From contig JAWKWT010000009.1 of assembly GCA_041397365.1 (NCBI GenBank), forward strand, positions 1 through 64,000: a stretch of 64,000 bases of DNA. Reading direction: 5' to 3'. The stretch comes from P52-10 sp041397365. GTDB lineage: Bacteria > Pseudomonadota > Alphaproteobacteria > Rhizobiales > Xanthobacteraceae. Positions within the stretch are counted from its first letter, which is position 1, and every line of letters begins with the position of its first letter. Positions 20,158 through 28,228 of this stretch are shown here, piece by piece. The notes below the pieces were generated by a model that worked only from the letters and a program-made list of their open reading frames with translations, ran no database searches and was not told where the DNA came from. The position numbers and the translations under genes are program-made.

Positions 20158-20183
20158 GCGCAACGCGATAAGGGAGCCTCGAT

Positions 20184-20561
20184 ATGGCGCGCGTGCTGAT
20201 CGCCGACGATGAGGAGCCGATGCGCCTATTGGTGTCGCGGGCGATCGCGATGGACGGCCATGATACCACTACGGCGCAGGACGGCGCGGAGGCGCTGGAG
20301 ATACTGACGCGCGAGGACGGCCGTTTCGATCTGCTGCTGACCGACATCAAGATGCCGGTGATGGACGGCATCGCGCTGGCGCTCGCCGCCGCGCGCGATT
20401 TTCCGAAGCTGACGATCCTGCTGATGACCGGCTTCGCCGATCAGCGCGAACGCGCGTCGGGCCTCGACGCCATCGTGCATGACGTCGTCACCAAACCGTT
20501 TTCGGTGGCCGACATCCGCACCGCCGTCGCCGACGCGCTTTCCGCGCGGAAGAAGGATTAG
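20184..20561 (+). CDS. Single-domain response regulator (CpdR-like)
   Basis: 125 aa, a receiver domain only: acidic pocket ADDEEP, phosphoacceptor Asp in LLLTDIKMPVMDG, Thr in LLMTGFAD and Lys in VTKPFS. There is no output domain. The linkage to ftsE/zinc-ribbon genes and the sequence style resemble CpdR proteins, which control ClpXP-dependent proteolysis in the alphaproteobacterial cell cycle; the assignment by sequence alone is moderate. Its stop overlaps the convergent TIGR02302 gene by 4 nt. Confidence 0.85.
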   Translation: MARVLIADDEEPMRLLVSRAIAMDGHDTTTAQDGAEALEILTREDGRFDLLLTDIKMPVMDGIALALAAARDFPKLTILLMTGFADQRERASGLDAIVHDVVTKPFSVADIRTAVADALSARKKD

Positions 20562-23179
20562 AAATCCTTCAGCAGCCGCTCAAGATAGTCCAGTTCGAGC
20601 TGCGGCCGGTCGGGATCGGAGAAGCGGCGGCGCAGTTCTTCGAGAATGCGGCGGACCCGCTGCACGTCGATCTCGCCCGGAATTTTCACCGTAAGATCGT
20701 CGCCGAATTCGCGGCCGCGCAGCGGCCGTCCGAGCGGATCGGCGTTCGGGCCGCTACTCTGCTGGCGACCGGCGCGGTTGGACTGGCCGCCCTGCTGGTT
20801 GGGATCGCCATCGCCCTCGCCCTGCTGCATCTGCTGCGCCAGATTCTGCGCGCCGCGCCGCAGCGCTTCCAGCGCGCGCCCCTGCGAGCCGACCGCGCCG
20901 TCCGCATTGCCGTCGCCCAGTTGGTCGCCGGCGTCGCCCATGGCTGAATCGGCGTCGCCGAGCCCGCCCTCGTCGCCCTCGCCCTGCTCCTGACCTTGTC
21001 CCGGCTGTCCCTGTTGCCCCTGCTGGCCGCGCTGCGGCGGCATCATGCCTTGCTTGGCCATCTGGTCGAGCAGCTTTTGCAGCCGGTCGCGCAGCGCCTG
21101 CTGGTCCTGCTGCAAATCGCCCATGCCGTTGGGATTCTGGTTCTGGCGGTTCTGATTCTGCTCGCCGCGCTGGCCGCGCTGACGCCGCGAATCCTGCCCT
21201 TCCTTGAACGTCCGGTCGCGCAATTGCTGCTGCTTGCGGATCACGTCGCCGAGTTCGTTCAGCGCCTGCTCCATGTCGTCGCCGCCGCCTTGGCCGGGCT
21301 GCGCCATTTGCAGGTTTTCCAGCATCTGCTGCAATTGCTCCAGCAATTGCCGCGCCGCATCCTTGTCGCCGGAGCGCGACAGCCGCTCCATGCGGTCGAT
21401 CATGTTGCGCAGATCGTCCTGCCGCATCACACGCGTATTGGGATCGAGCGGGCGGGCGAGCTGCTGCGGATTGTTGCGCATCTGCTCCGCCAGTTGCCGC
21501 ATGAAATTGTCGAGGGCTGCCCGCAACTGGTCCGTCAGCTTCTTGATTTCCTCGTCGGACGCGCCGCGCTCCAGCGCCTGTTTCAGCGCCTCCTGCGCCG
21601 CGCGCAGCGCCCGCTCGACATCGCTGATATTGCCGTCCTCGATCGTCACCGCGAGCGACCACAGATTTCCCACGACCTCACGCAGATCGTCGTCCTTCCT
21701 GGCGCGGGAAAGCTGATCGAAGACCGTCCGCAGGCCGAGATAGTGGCCGTATTCCGGCGTGAACATCTCCGGCTCGATCATGAACGCATCGATCGCCTCG
21801 CGCACATCCTCCTGCCGGTTGGCGTCGAGCGCGAGATCGCGCCGCTGCTCGATCAGGGCCCGCGCCAGCGGCTTGACGAACAGCCGCTCGGGGATACGCA
21901 TCGCGTGCGGCTCGCTGCGTCCCTCATGGCCGGCCTCGTCCTTCGCCGTCAGCGTGAGCATCACATCGACGCCGGCGAAGGGATGCTCGGTGAGGTCCTT
22001 CACCGTCTGGCCGACGCCGTTGCGCGTGCGCGCATTCGGCAGCACCAGCGGGAAATCAGGAGCGTCGAACAGCGGCCGCGCGCCCGCCGCCCCTCCCACG
22101 GGGGCGAAGCTCGCATGCGCTTCGGTGACGCCGTAATCGTCCTCGATCTTGTAGGACATCAACAGCGAGCCGCGCGCCTGGCGCTCCGGCTCCTTCGCCA
22201 GCGCGATCGTCGGTGCGCGGTCGGCCGAGGCCGCGAACCGCCATGCCGGCAGGCCGGAGGGCGCGCGCACCTGCGCCGTGCCGTCGGCCGTGATCGTGTA
22301 GCGCCGCTCCTCGGTGCCCGCCGGTGGCGGCTTGTCGTCGGCCGCGGCGTCGGCGATGCCGCCACTGGTCAGCACGTCGAGCCGGCCGCCGCTGGCACGA
22401 ATGACGAGCGTGCTGCCGGCTGGAACCTGCAACACGTTGTTCTCCTGCGCCGGAGCATCCGTGGCGGCATTGCCGGCCGCAGTCAGGATGATCGGGGGAC
22501 GGCCGGTGTAGGACGGCGGCGCAACCCAGGCGTCCAGCCGCACATTGGACGGCGCGATCACGCCGTTCCAGTCGAAGGCGGCGGCGACGCGCGCGCTTCG
22601 ATCACCGCCGGCGGCGATCCCGGTCGCGACCATCAGCATGACGACCAGCGCCCGCAGCGCCCACGGATCATGAATCGCGAGCCGCGGCGACGGCAGCCCG
22701 GCGCGGATCGATTTGAGCGACGCCAGCGTCCGTTCGCGCTGCTCGCGCCACAGCGCCAGCGCCACCGGGTCCTGCGAGGTGATCGTATCGGTCAGCGCCG
22801 TCGCCGGACGATGGCGGACGCCGGTGCCGCGATCGATCCGCGCCAGCGCCTCGGCGCGGCCCGGCCAGCGAAACCGCACCAGCGGAGCCAGCGCCGCCAA
22901 CCCCAGCAGCGCGAACAGCGCGAGGCCGACGACGCGCCCAACCGACGGCAGCGACAGCCACAACCCCGCCCATGAAACTACGAGAAAAAGGCCGACGACG
23001 GTCAGCAGCCGCGCCAGGATCGGCCAGAGCCGCTCCCAGGCGATCGCCGCCTGCGCCCGCTGCAACGCCTGCGCGAGCTTGAGACGCGCCAGCGGATCGG
23101 TCGCCGCAGGGGGTGTGGGCTCGGTTCGGCCGGTCAATCCAGTCTCCCGTCGCTTGCGCGGGTCCAAAGCAAGGATCAA
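20558..23179 (-). CDS. TIGR02302 (DUF4175) family membrane protein
   Basis: 873 aa. Two N-terminal membrane segments (~55-75 and ~80-100, LTVVGLFLVVSWAGLWLSL and VVGLALFALLGLAALAPL) and a third near 195-215 precede a large domain with VRLDAWVAPPSYTGRPPIIL, typical of DUF4175. A coiled-coil region (~540-650) is followed by a Gln/Gly/Asn/Asp-rich low-complexity stretch (~690-830) with many QGQ/GQQ repeats. The C-terminus VQRVRRILEELRRRFSDPDR is conserved. Function unknown; it is restricted mainly to alphaproteobacteria. A 659-codon open frame antisense to it (20996-22975) is a composition artefact. Confidence 0.9.
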   Translation of the reverse strand: MILALDPRKRRETGLTGRTEPTPPAATDPLARLKLAQALQRAQAAIAWERLWPILARLLTVVGLFLVVSWAGLWLSLPSVGRVVGLALFALLGLAALAPLVRFRWPGRAEALARIDRGTGVRHRPATALTDTITSQDPVALALWREQRERTLASLKSIRAGLPSPRLAIHDPWALRALVVMLMVATGIAAGGDRSARVAAAFDWNGVIAPSNVRLDAWVAPPSYTGRPPIILTAAGNAATDAPAQENNVLQVPAGSTLVIRASGGRLDVLTSGGIADAAADDKPPPAGTEERRYTITADGTAQVRAPSGLPAWRFAASADRAPTIALAKEPERQARGSLLMSYKIEDDYGVTEAHASFAPVGGAAGARPLFDAPDFPLVLPNARTRNGVGQTVKDLTEHPFAGVDVMLTLTAKDEAGHEGRSEPHAMRIPERLFVKPLARALIEQRRDLALDANRQEDVREAIDAFMIEPEMFTPEYGHYLGLRTVFDQLSRARKDDDLREVVGNLWSLAVTIEDGNISDVERALRAAQEALKQALERGASDEEIKKLTDQLRAALDNFMRQLAEQMRNNPQQLARPLDPNTRVMRQDDLRNMIDRMERLSRSGDKDAARQLLEQLQQMLENLQMAQPGQGGGDDMEQALNELGDVIRKQQQLRDRTFKEGQDSRRQRGQRGEQNQNRQNQNPNGMGDLQQDQQALRDRLQKLLDQMAKQGMMPPQRGQQGQQGQPGQGQEQGEGDEGGLGDADSAMGDAGDQLGDGNADGAVGSQGRALEALRRGAQNLAQQMQQGEGDGDPNQQGGQSNRAGRQQSSGPNADPLGRPLRGREFGDDLTVKIPGEIDVQRVRRILEELRRRFSDPDRPQLELDYLERLLKDF

Positions 23180-23394
23180 AGCCTAGCACAGCGGCGTCAG
23201 TGAGGCACGGCCTTCGCCACGGAGCGCGCTGGGCGACGGGCGATTGCCGCACCGCTTTATCCTATGGCGTATTCTGCCTGCCGGAACAGTTTTCGGTCTG
23301 CAATCAATGCGTTGGCATCACGAATGCGTGACGGCGGCGGCAAGACCGACTAGCCTGACGCTAAGCTCACGCCGATCCAACCAGAGGAAACATC

Positions 23395-23775
23395 ATGGAC
23401 AAAAAGACTTTCGACAAGGGCGTGGAGGTTCGCACCGCCGTCCTCGGCAAAACCTATGTCGATAACGCGCTGAAGAATGTCGACGACTTCAACCGCCCGT
23501 TTCAGGAACTCGTCACCGAATATTGCTGGGGCGCGGTCTGGGGCCGCGAGGAACTGCCGCGCAAGACGCGCAGCATGCTCAACATCGCCATGATCGCGAC
23601 GCTGAACCGCCCGCACGAACTGAAGCTGCACATCAAGGGCGCGCTGACCAACGGCGTCACCAAGGAAGAGATCCGCGAGGTACTGATGCAGGTCGGCATC
23701 TATGCCGGCATTCCGGCGGCGGTCGACAGCTTCCGCCTGGCGCGCGAGGCGTTCGCGGAACTCGATAAACAATAA
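23395..23775 (+). CDS. Carboxymuconolactone decarboxylase family protein
   Basis: 126 aa all-helical AhpD/CMD-fold protein. Conserved positions: the EYCWGAVWGREELPRKTRSM block, and the TNGVTKEEIREVLMQVGIYA helix ending in a His/Ala-type motif, as in PcaC-like gamma-carboxymuconolactone decarboxylases. No CxxC pair is present, so it is a CMD-type enzyme rather than an AhpD peroxidase. RBS GAGGAAA precedes the ATG. It is first gene of a four-gene same-strand cluster with a beta-hydroxyacid dehydrogenase, an MBL lactonase and an SDR, which suggests catabolism of a ring-cleavage or lactone intermediate. Confidence 0.88.
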   Translation: MDKKTFDKGVEVRTAVLGKTYVDNALKNVDDFNRPFQELVTEYCWGAVWGREELPRKTRSMLNIAMIATLNRPHELKLHIKGALTNGVTKEEIREVLMQVGIYAGIPAAVDSFRLAREAFAELDKQ

Positions 23776-23798
23776 TAGCCAACTGGCGGGGAACGCAT

Positions 23799-24707
23799 AT
23801 GGATATCGGATTCATCGGTCTCGGCAGGATGGGCGTGCCGATGGCCCGCCGCCTGGTCGAGGCCGGCCACAAGCTCGTCGTCTATGACGCGCGGCGCGAG
23901 GCGATCGACCAACTCGTGGCGCTGGGCGCGGCGGCGGCAACGTCGCCGAAGGACGTGGCCGACCGCACAGAAACGGTGATGGTCAGCCTGCCTTCCCTCG
24001 ACATCTCGCTGAAGGTCGCGACCGGCAAGGACGGCGTCATCGAAGGCTCGCGCGTCAAACGGCTGGTCGATCTGTCGACCACCGGCTCGCAGATGGCGTT
24101 GCGCATCCACGATCTTCTGGCGAAGAAGAACATCGTGCAGATCGACAGCCCGGTGAGCGGCGGCGTCGGCGGCGCGGAAAAAGGCACGCTGGCGGTGATG
24201 GTCTCCGGCCCGCGCGCCGACTTCGATCTGCTGAAGCCCGCGCTCGACGTGATCGGCAAGGTGTTCTTCATCTCCGAGAAGCCCGGCGCGGGGCAGACGA
24301 TGAAGCTCGCCAACAATTACCTGTCGGCAACGGCGATGGTGGCGACCTGCGAGGCGGTGGTGATGGGCGTCAAGGCCGGGCTCGACCCCGCGGTGATGAT
24401 CGACGTCATCAATTCTGGCTCCGGCCTGAACACGGCCAGCCGCGACAAGTTTCCGAAATCGGTGCTGCCGCGCAGCTTCGATTACGGCTTCGCGACCGGG
24501 CTGATGGTGAAGGACGTGCGGCTGTGCCTGGAGGAAATGAAGGGCATGGGCCTGTCGATGGACGTCGCCGAGGCGGTCGGCCGCTTGTGGGAGACGATCA
24601 TCGCGGCGGAAGGCGCGGAGTCCGATTTCACCTCGGCGATCAAGCCGATCGAACAGGCCGCCGGCATCGAGGTCGGCCGCAAGCCGCCGCAAGCCATGTC
24701 GAAATGA
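23799..24707 (+). CDS. NAD(P)-dependent beta-hydroxyacid dehydrogenase (3-hydroxyisobutyrate dehydrogenase family)
   Basis: 302 aa. The N-terminal Rossmann motif is IGFIGLGRMGVPMARRLVEA. The substrate loop is DSPVSGGVGGAEKGTLAVMV (DxPVSGG signature), and the catalytic Lys lies in GQTMKLANNYLSA. The C-terminal helical domain includes KDVRLCLEEMKGMG. Members reduce or oxidise 3-hydroxyisobutyrate, tartronate semialdehyde or related 3-hydroxy acids; the exact substrate is not readable. It lies 23 nt after the CMD-like gene and 19 nt before the MBL gene, clearly in one operon. Confidence 0.9.
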   Translation: MDIGFIGLGRMGVPMARRLVEAGHKLVVYDARREAIDQLVALGAAAATSPKDVADRTETVMVSLPSLDISLKVATGKDGVIEGSRVKRLVDLSTTGSQMALRIHDLLAKKNIVQIDSPVSGGVGGAEKGTLAVMVSGPRADFDLLKPALDVIGKVFFISEKPGAGQTMKLANNYLSATAMVATCEAVVMGVKAGLDPAVMIDVINSGSGLNTASRDKFPKSVLPRSFDYGFATGLMVKDVRLCLEEMKGMGLSMDVAEAVGRLWETIIAAEGAESDFTSAIKPIEQAAGIEVGRKPPQAMSK

Positions 24708-24726
24708 GCGATGTGAGGCGCAGCGC

Positions 24727-25524
24727 ATGAACGACACCTACGAAATCTACGCCGTCAAATATGCTCATCACGGTCCGCGCATGGCGTCGCTGAATTTCAT
24801 CGGCGGCGATCCGCACGAGACATCGCACGATCTCGATTTCTACGTCTGGGCCGTGTTCAACAAGGACCGCACCATCGTCGTCGACACCGGCTTCGACGAG
24901 ACGATGGCGAAAAGGCGCGACCGCACCATCCTGAAGCCGGTGGCGAGCGCGCTCGCGGCCGCCGGCATCGCTCCGGAAAAAGTCGATGACGTCATCATCA
25001 CGCATCTGCATTACGATCATTCGGGGAACTACGACGCCTTCCCGAACGCGCGCTATCATTTGCAGGATTGCGAGATGGATTTCGCCACCGGCCGCTGCAT
25101 GTGCGACGAGAAGATGCGCGTCGCCTTCGAGGCCGACGACGTCACCGCATTGGTGCGCAAGGTCTTTGCCGGCCGGGTGGCCTATCATGACGGCGACGAG
25201 CAGCTCGCGCCCGGCATCTCGGTGCATCACATCGGCGGCCATTCGAAGGGCCTTCAGGCGGTGAAGGTGAAGACCGCGCGCGGCGATGTCGTGCTCGCCT
25301 CCGACGGAGTGCATCTTTACGAGCATCTCGACCAGAACAAGGTGTTTCCGATCACCTACAGCGCCGACGACGCGGTGGCCGGCTACGCCAAGCTGCGCAA
25401 GCTCGCGCCGTCGGTGAACCACATCATTCCGGGACACGATCCGGCGGTGTTGCAGCGCTATCCCGCGCCGACCGACGCGCTGAAAGGATGGGTTGCGAGG
25501 CTGGATGCAGAGCCGACGCTTTGA
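24727..25524 (+). CDS. Metallo-beta-lactamase-fold hydrolase, N-acyl-homoserine lactonase-like
   Basis: 265 aa. The dinuclear zinc motif THLHYDHSGN (HxHxDH) follows VDDVIITHL. Later ligands are in VHHIGGHSKG, VLASDGVHLY and NHIIPGHDP. This pattern and length match the AiiA/AttM lactonase subgroup. In an operon with a carboxymuconolactone decarboxylase-like protein and dehydrogenases it more likely opens a catabolic lactone than a quorum-sensing signal; no luxI/luxR genes are present nearby. That substrate reasoning is inference. Confidence 0.88.
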   Translation: MNDTYEIYAVKYAHHGPRMASLNFIGGDPHETSHDLDFYVWAVFNKDRTIVVDTGFDETMAKRRDRTILKPVASALAAAGIAPEKVDDVIITHLHYDHSGNYDAFPNARYHLQDCEMDFATGRCMCDEKMRVAFEADDVTALVRKVFAGRVAYHDGDEQLAPGISVHHIGGHSKGLQAVKVKTARGDVVLASDGVHLYEHLDQNKVFPITYSADDAVAGYAKLRKLAPSVNHIIPGHDPAVLQRYPAPTDALKGWVARLDAEPTL

Positions 25525-25638
25525 TCTTCTTTCAGAGCCCGTAAAGAGTCGAGCGGCGCGACGCCGTTCTTCGAACGGCTATGGCCGGGCATGGCTGAAC
25601 TCTCATAACAACATCATAACAACATCGGAGGAACCGAC

Positions 25639-26451
25639 ATGGGAAAACTCGACGGCAAGGTTGCGATCGTCACCGGCGGCGGGCGCGGACTGGGGCGAGC
25701 CTACGCGCTTCGGCTGGCATCGCTCGGCGCGAATGTCGCGATCTGCGATCTCAATCTGAAATCCTATGAGGAATTCGAGATCGAGAAGAAGGCGATGACC
25801 GCCGACTCGACCGTCGCAGAAATCGAAGCGATGGGCGTGAAGGCGCTGGGCTACGAACTCGACGTCAGCGACCAGAAGGCGGTCGACACCATGGTCAAGG
25901 ATGTCGCCGCGAAATGGGGCCGCATCGACATTCTCGTCTGCAACGCCGGCGGCGGACGCGGCAAGCCGGTCGAGACCAAGGCCAGCACGCTCGATCCGGC
26001 GCTGCTGCATCTCGTGGTCGGAATGAACCTCTACGGCACGGTGTATTTCGTCAATGCGGTCGCGCCATACATGAAGGAGCAGCGCAGCGGCAAGATCGTC
26101 ACGGTCGCCTCCACCGCCGGCCTGCGCGCCTCGCGCGACGGCGGCTACGCGCATTACGGCGCGGCCAAGGCCGGCATCGCTCATTACACGCGCTATCTCG
26201 CGCAGGAGCTTGGGCCGCACGGCATCATGGCGAACTGCATCGCACCGGGCTCGATCGCGACCGGCCGCATCATGACGCAGGTGATTCCCGGCGGCGCCCG
26301 CGCCAACCGCGACCCAGCGGCGGGCATCGCGCTGCGGCGACAGGGCACGGTGGAGGATTGCGCGCGCGTGGTCGAATTCCTGACGACCGATCTGTCGGAC
26401 TACGTGACCGGAACGGTCATCCCGATCGATGGCGGCATGCTGGGATTCTAG
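25639..26451 (+). CDS. Short-chain dehydrogenase/reductase (SDR family)
   Basis: 270 aa classical SDR: TGGGRGLGRAYALRL coenzyme motif, acidic residue after beta-2 (CDLNL, favouring NAD), VCNAGGGRG, catalytic Ser in VASTAGLRAS and Tyr/Lys in HYGAAKAG. The C-terminus DGGMLGF is typical. A 25-residue insertion (EFEIEKKAMTADSTVAEIEA) lies after beta-2. It is separated from the MBL gene by 114 nt but on the same strand with its own RBS (GGAGGAA), the probable fourth member of the cluster. Its TAG stop is formed by the left edge of a dispersed repeat. Confidence 0.9.
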   Translation: MGKLDGKVAIVTGGGRGLGRAYALRLASLGANVAICDLNLKSYEEFEIEKKAMTADSTVAEIEAMGVKALGYELDVSDQKAVDTMVKDVAAKWGRIDILVCNAGGGRGKPVETKASTLDPALLHLVVGMNLYGTVYFVNAVAPYMKEQRSGKIVTVASTAGLRASRDGGYAHYGAAKAGIAHYTRYLAQELGPHGIMANCIAPGSIATGRIMTQVIPGGARANRDPAAGIALRRQGTVEDCARVVEFLTTDLSDYVTGTVIPIDGGMLGF

Positions 26452-26552
26452 AGCATGATCCCGAAAAGTGGAAACCGGTTTTCGGGAAAGATCATGCTCA
26501 AACAAAAAGATAAGCGACGAGACTGATTCTACGCTGTTGAATCAGTCTCTAG
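26448..26552 (+). repeat. CTAG-type dispersed two-hairpin repeat, copy 3 (complete reference copy)
   Basis: A 105-bp element bounded by CTAG at both ends. Hairpin A is AGCATGATCCCGAAAAG...CTTTCCCG-like arms closing at GATCATGCT. The spacer is CAAACAAAAAGATAAGCGACGA. Hairpin B is GACTGATTC-TACGCTGTT-GAATCAGTC. The first TAG is the stop codon of the upstream SDR gene. Confidence 0.9.
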
Positions 26553-26579
26553 CGTAACCCCCGACGCACGCGCCGATGG

Positions 26580-27854
26580 CTATCCATTCCCCAGCCACGG
26601 CGCGTCGCGGTCGAGCGCGATGATGTCCTCGGCCTCCAGCCGCGGCCGCACCACGGCGTAGCGATCGTCCTTGACCAGCACTTCCGGCACCAGCGCGCGC
26701 GTGTTGTAAGTGCCGGCCTGCACCGCGCCGTAAGCGCCGGCCGACATGATGGCGAGCAGGTCGCCCTCCCTCGGTTCGGGAAGCGTTCGGTCCTTCGCCA
26801 TGTAGTCGCCGCTCTCGCAGACCGGGCCGACGATGTCCGCGACGAACAGCGGTGCGGCGGCCTGCGGCTGCTTCACCGGCAGGATGTCGTGATGCGCCTC
26901 ATACAGCGTCGGCCGCACCAGATCGTTCATCGCCGCGTCGACGATGACGAAATTCTTCGCTTCGCCGGGCTTCATGTAGAGCACGCGCGTCACCAGAATG
27001 CCGGCGTTGCCGACCAGCATCCGTCCCGGCTCGAACAACAGCGTGCAATCCAGTCCCTTTACCGCGCGCTTCACCACCGCGGCATAGGCGGCCGGGTCCG
27101 GCGGCGCGTCCTCGTCGGAGCGATAGGGAATGCCGAGCCCGCCGCCGAAATCGATATGCGAGATCGTGTGCCCGTCCGCGCGCAGCGTGCGGACGAAATC
27201 GGCCAGCACCTTGAACGCATCCGCCATCGGCCCGAGATCGGTGATCTGGCTGCCGATATGCATGTCGACGCCGGTGACGCGGATGTTCGGCAGCTTCGCA
27301 GCCAGCGCATAGACCTCGCGCGCGCGCGTCAGCGGAATGCCGAACTTGTTCTCGGCCTTGCCGGTCGCGATCTTGGCGTGGGTCTTCGCATCGACATCCG
27401 GATTGACGCGCAATGAAATGCGCGCGGCGCGGCCCTCATTGGCGGCGATCTGCGACAGCAGTTTCAGCTCGCTCTCGGATTCGACATTGATCGACAGGAT
27501 GCCGGCGTCCAGCGCCAGCCGCAATTCGGCGGCCGTCTTGCCGACGCCGGAAAACAGAATCTTGTCCGGCGGGATGCCCGCCGCCAGCGCGCGCTTCAAT
27601 TCGCCGCCCGACACCACGTCGGCGCCCGCGCCCATGCGCGCAAAGGTCTTCAGCACCGACTGGTTGGAATTGGCCTTCATCGCGTAGCAGACGATCGCCT
27701 TCACATCGGCGAAGGCATCGGAGAACACCCGGAAATGCCGCTCCAGCGTCGCGGTGGAATAGCAATAGAACGGCGTGCCGACAGTGCGGGCGAGACTCGC
27801 GAGATTGACGCCCTCGGCGTGCAATTCGCCGTCGCGATAGTCGAAATGGTGCAT
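26580..27854 (-). CDS. lysA: Diaminopimelate decarboxylase LysA
   Basis: 424 aa fold-type III PLP enzyme making L-lysine from meso-DAP. PLP Lys is in VCYAMKANSNQS. HIGSQI, the FGGGLGIPY phosphate-binding loop and PGRMLVGNAG are visible, and CESGDYMAKDR carries the catalytic Cys/Glu region. It is last of the argH-lptM-lysA group (42-nt gap to lptM), a conserved alphaproteobacterial order. dapE elsewhere in the window (43195) works in the same pathway. Confidence 0.97.
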   Translation of the reverse strand: MHHFDYRDGELHAEGVNLASLARTVGTPFYCYSTATLERHFRVFSDAFADVKAIVCYAMKANSNQSVLKTFARMGAGADVVSGGELKRALAAGIPPDKILFSGVGKTAAELRLALDAGILSINVESESELKLLSQIAANEGRAARISLRVNPDVDAKTHAKIATGKAENKFGIPLTRAREVYALAAKLPNIRVTGVDMHIGSQITDLGPMADAFKVLADFVRTLRADGHTISHIDFGGGLGIPYRSDEDAPPDPAAYAAVVKRAVKGLDCTLLFEPGRMLVGNAGILVTRVLYMKPGEAKNFVIVDAAMNDLVRPTLYEAHHDILPVKQPQAAAPLFVADIVGPVCESGDYMAKDRTLPEPREGDLLAIMSAGAYGAVQAGTYNTRALVPEVLVKDDRYAVVRPRLEAEDIIALDRDAPWLGNG

Positions 27855-27895
27855 GACAGTCTTGCGGAGCGTGAAAGGAAAACGGGATCGAAACG

Positions 27896-28156
27896 TCAGT
27901 CGAGCAGCGAATCGAGAATGATGCGGCGTTTCGGCCCCTGCACCTGAGCGGGACGATCGTCATCGTCCTGATCGAACAACCCGCCCCGGCTCGCCCGCGC
28001 CGGGTCCTGCACCGGCTGGGCGGCCGCGGGTTGCCCCGTAGCCTGCGCCTGCGGCGGCAGGTCGAGACTGCCCTTGCGGCCGCAGCCGCCGAGCGCCAGC
28101 GCCACCAGCAGCGCCGCCATCAGACCGAGTTTTCCGGATGCCTCAACGAAGTTCAC
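27896..28156 (-). CDS. lptM: Small lipoprotein, LptM/YifL-like
   Basis: 86 aa from the GTG at 28156 (GGGGAT upstream). A short signal peptide ends in the lipobox ALGGCG, and the mature form begins CGRKGSLDLPP, the hallmark of LptM/YifL proteins located beside lysA. In E. coli LptM is an outer-membrane lipoprotein that assists maturation of the LPS translocon LptD; the role here is by homology. The rest is a Pro/Gln/Ala-rich linker ending RRIILDSLLD. It lies between argH and lysA. Confidence 0.85.
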   Translation of the reverse strand: MNFVEASGKLGLMAALLVALALGGCGRKGSLDLPPQAQATGQPAAAQPVQDPARASRGGLFDQDDDDRPAQVQGPKRRIILDSLLD

Positions 28157-28228
28157 GCCATATCCCCAAAATCCCGGCCGGCACCATACAAAGGCCGCGT
28201 GGCGATGGCGAGCCCGTCGCAGCAACAG

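Noticed and set aside
20996..22975. 659-codon open frame on the plus strand antisense to the TIGR02302 gene
   Set aside because: His/Arg/Leu-rich composition with no domain, exactly opposite a conserved gene; long antisense frames are expected in GC-rich codon-biased DNA.
24727..25524. Quorum-quenching system based on the AHL-lactonase-like protein
   Set aside because: No luxI/luxR-type gene nearby, and the operon context is catabolic; the family name alone does not show AHL activity.
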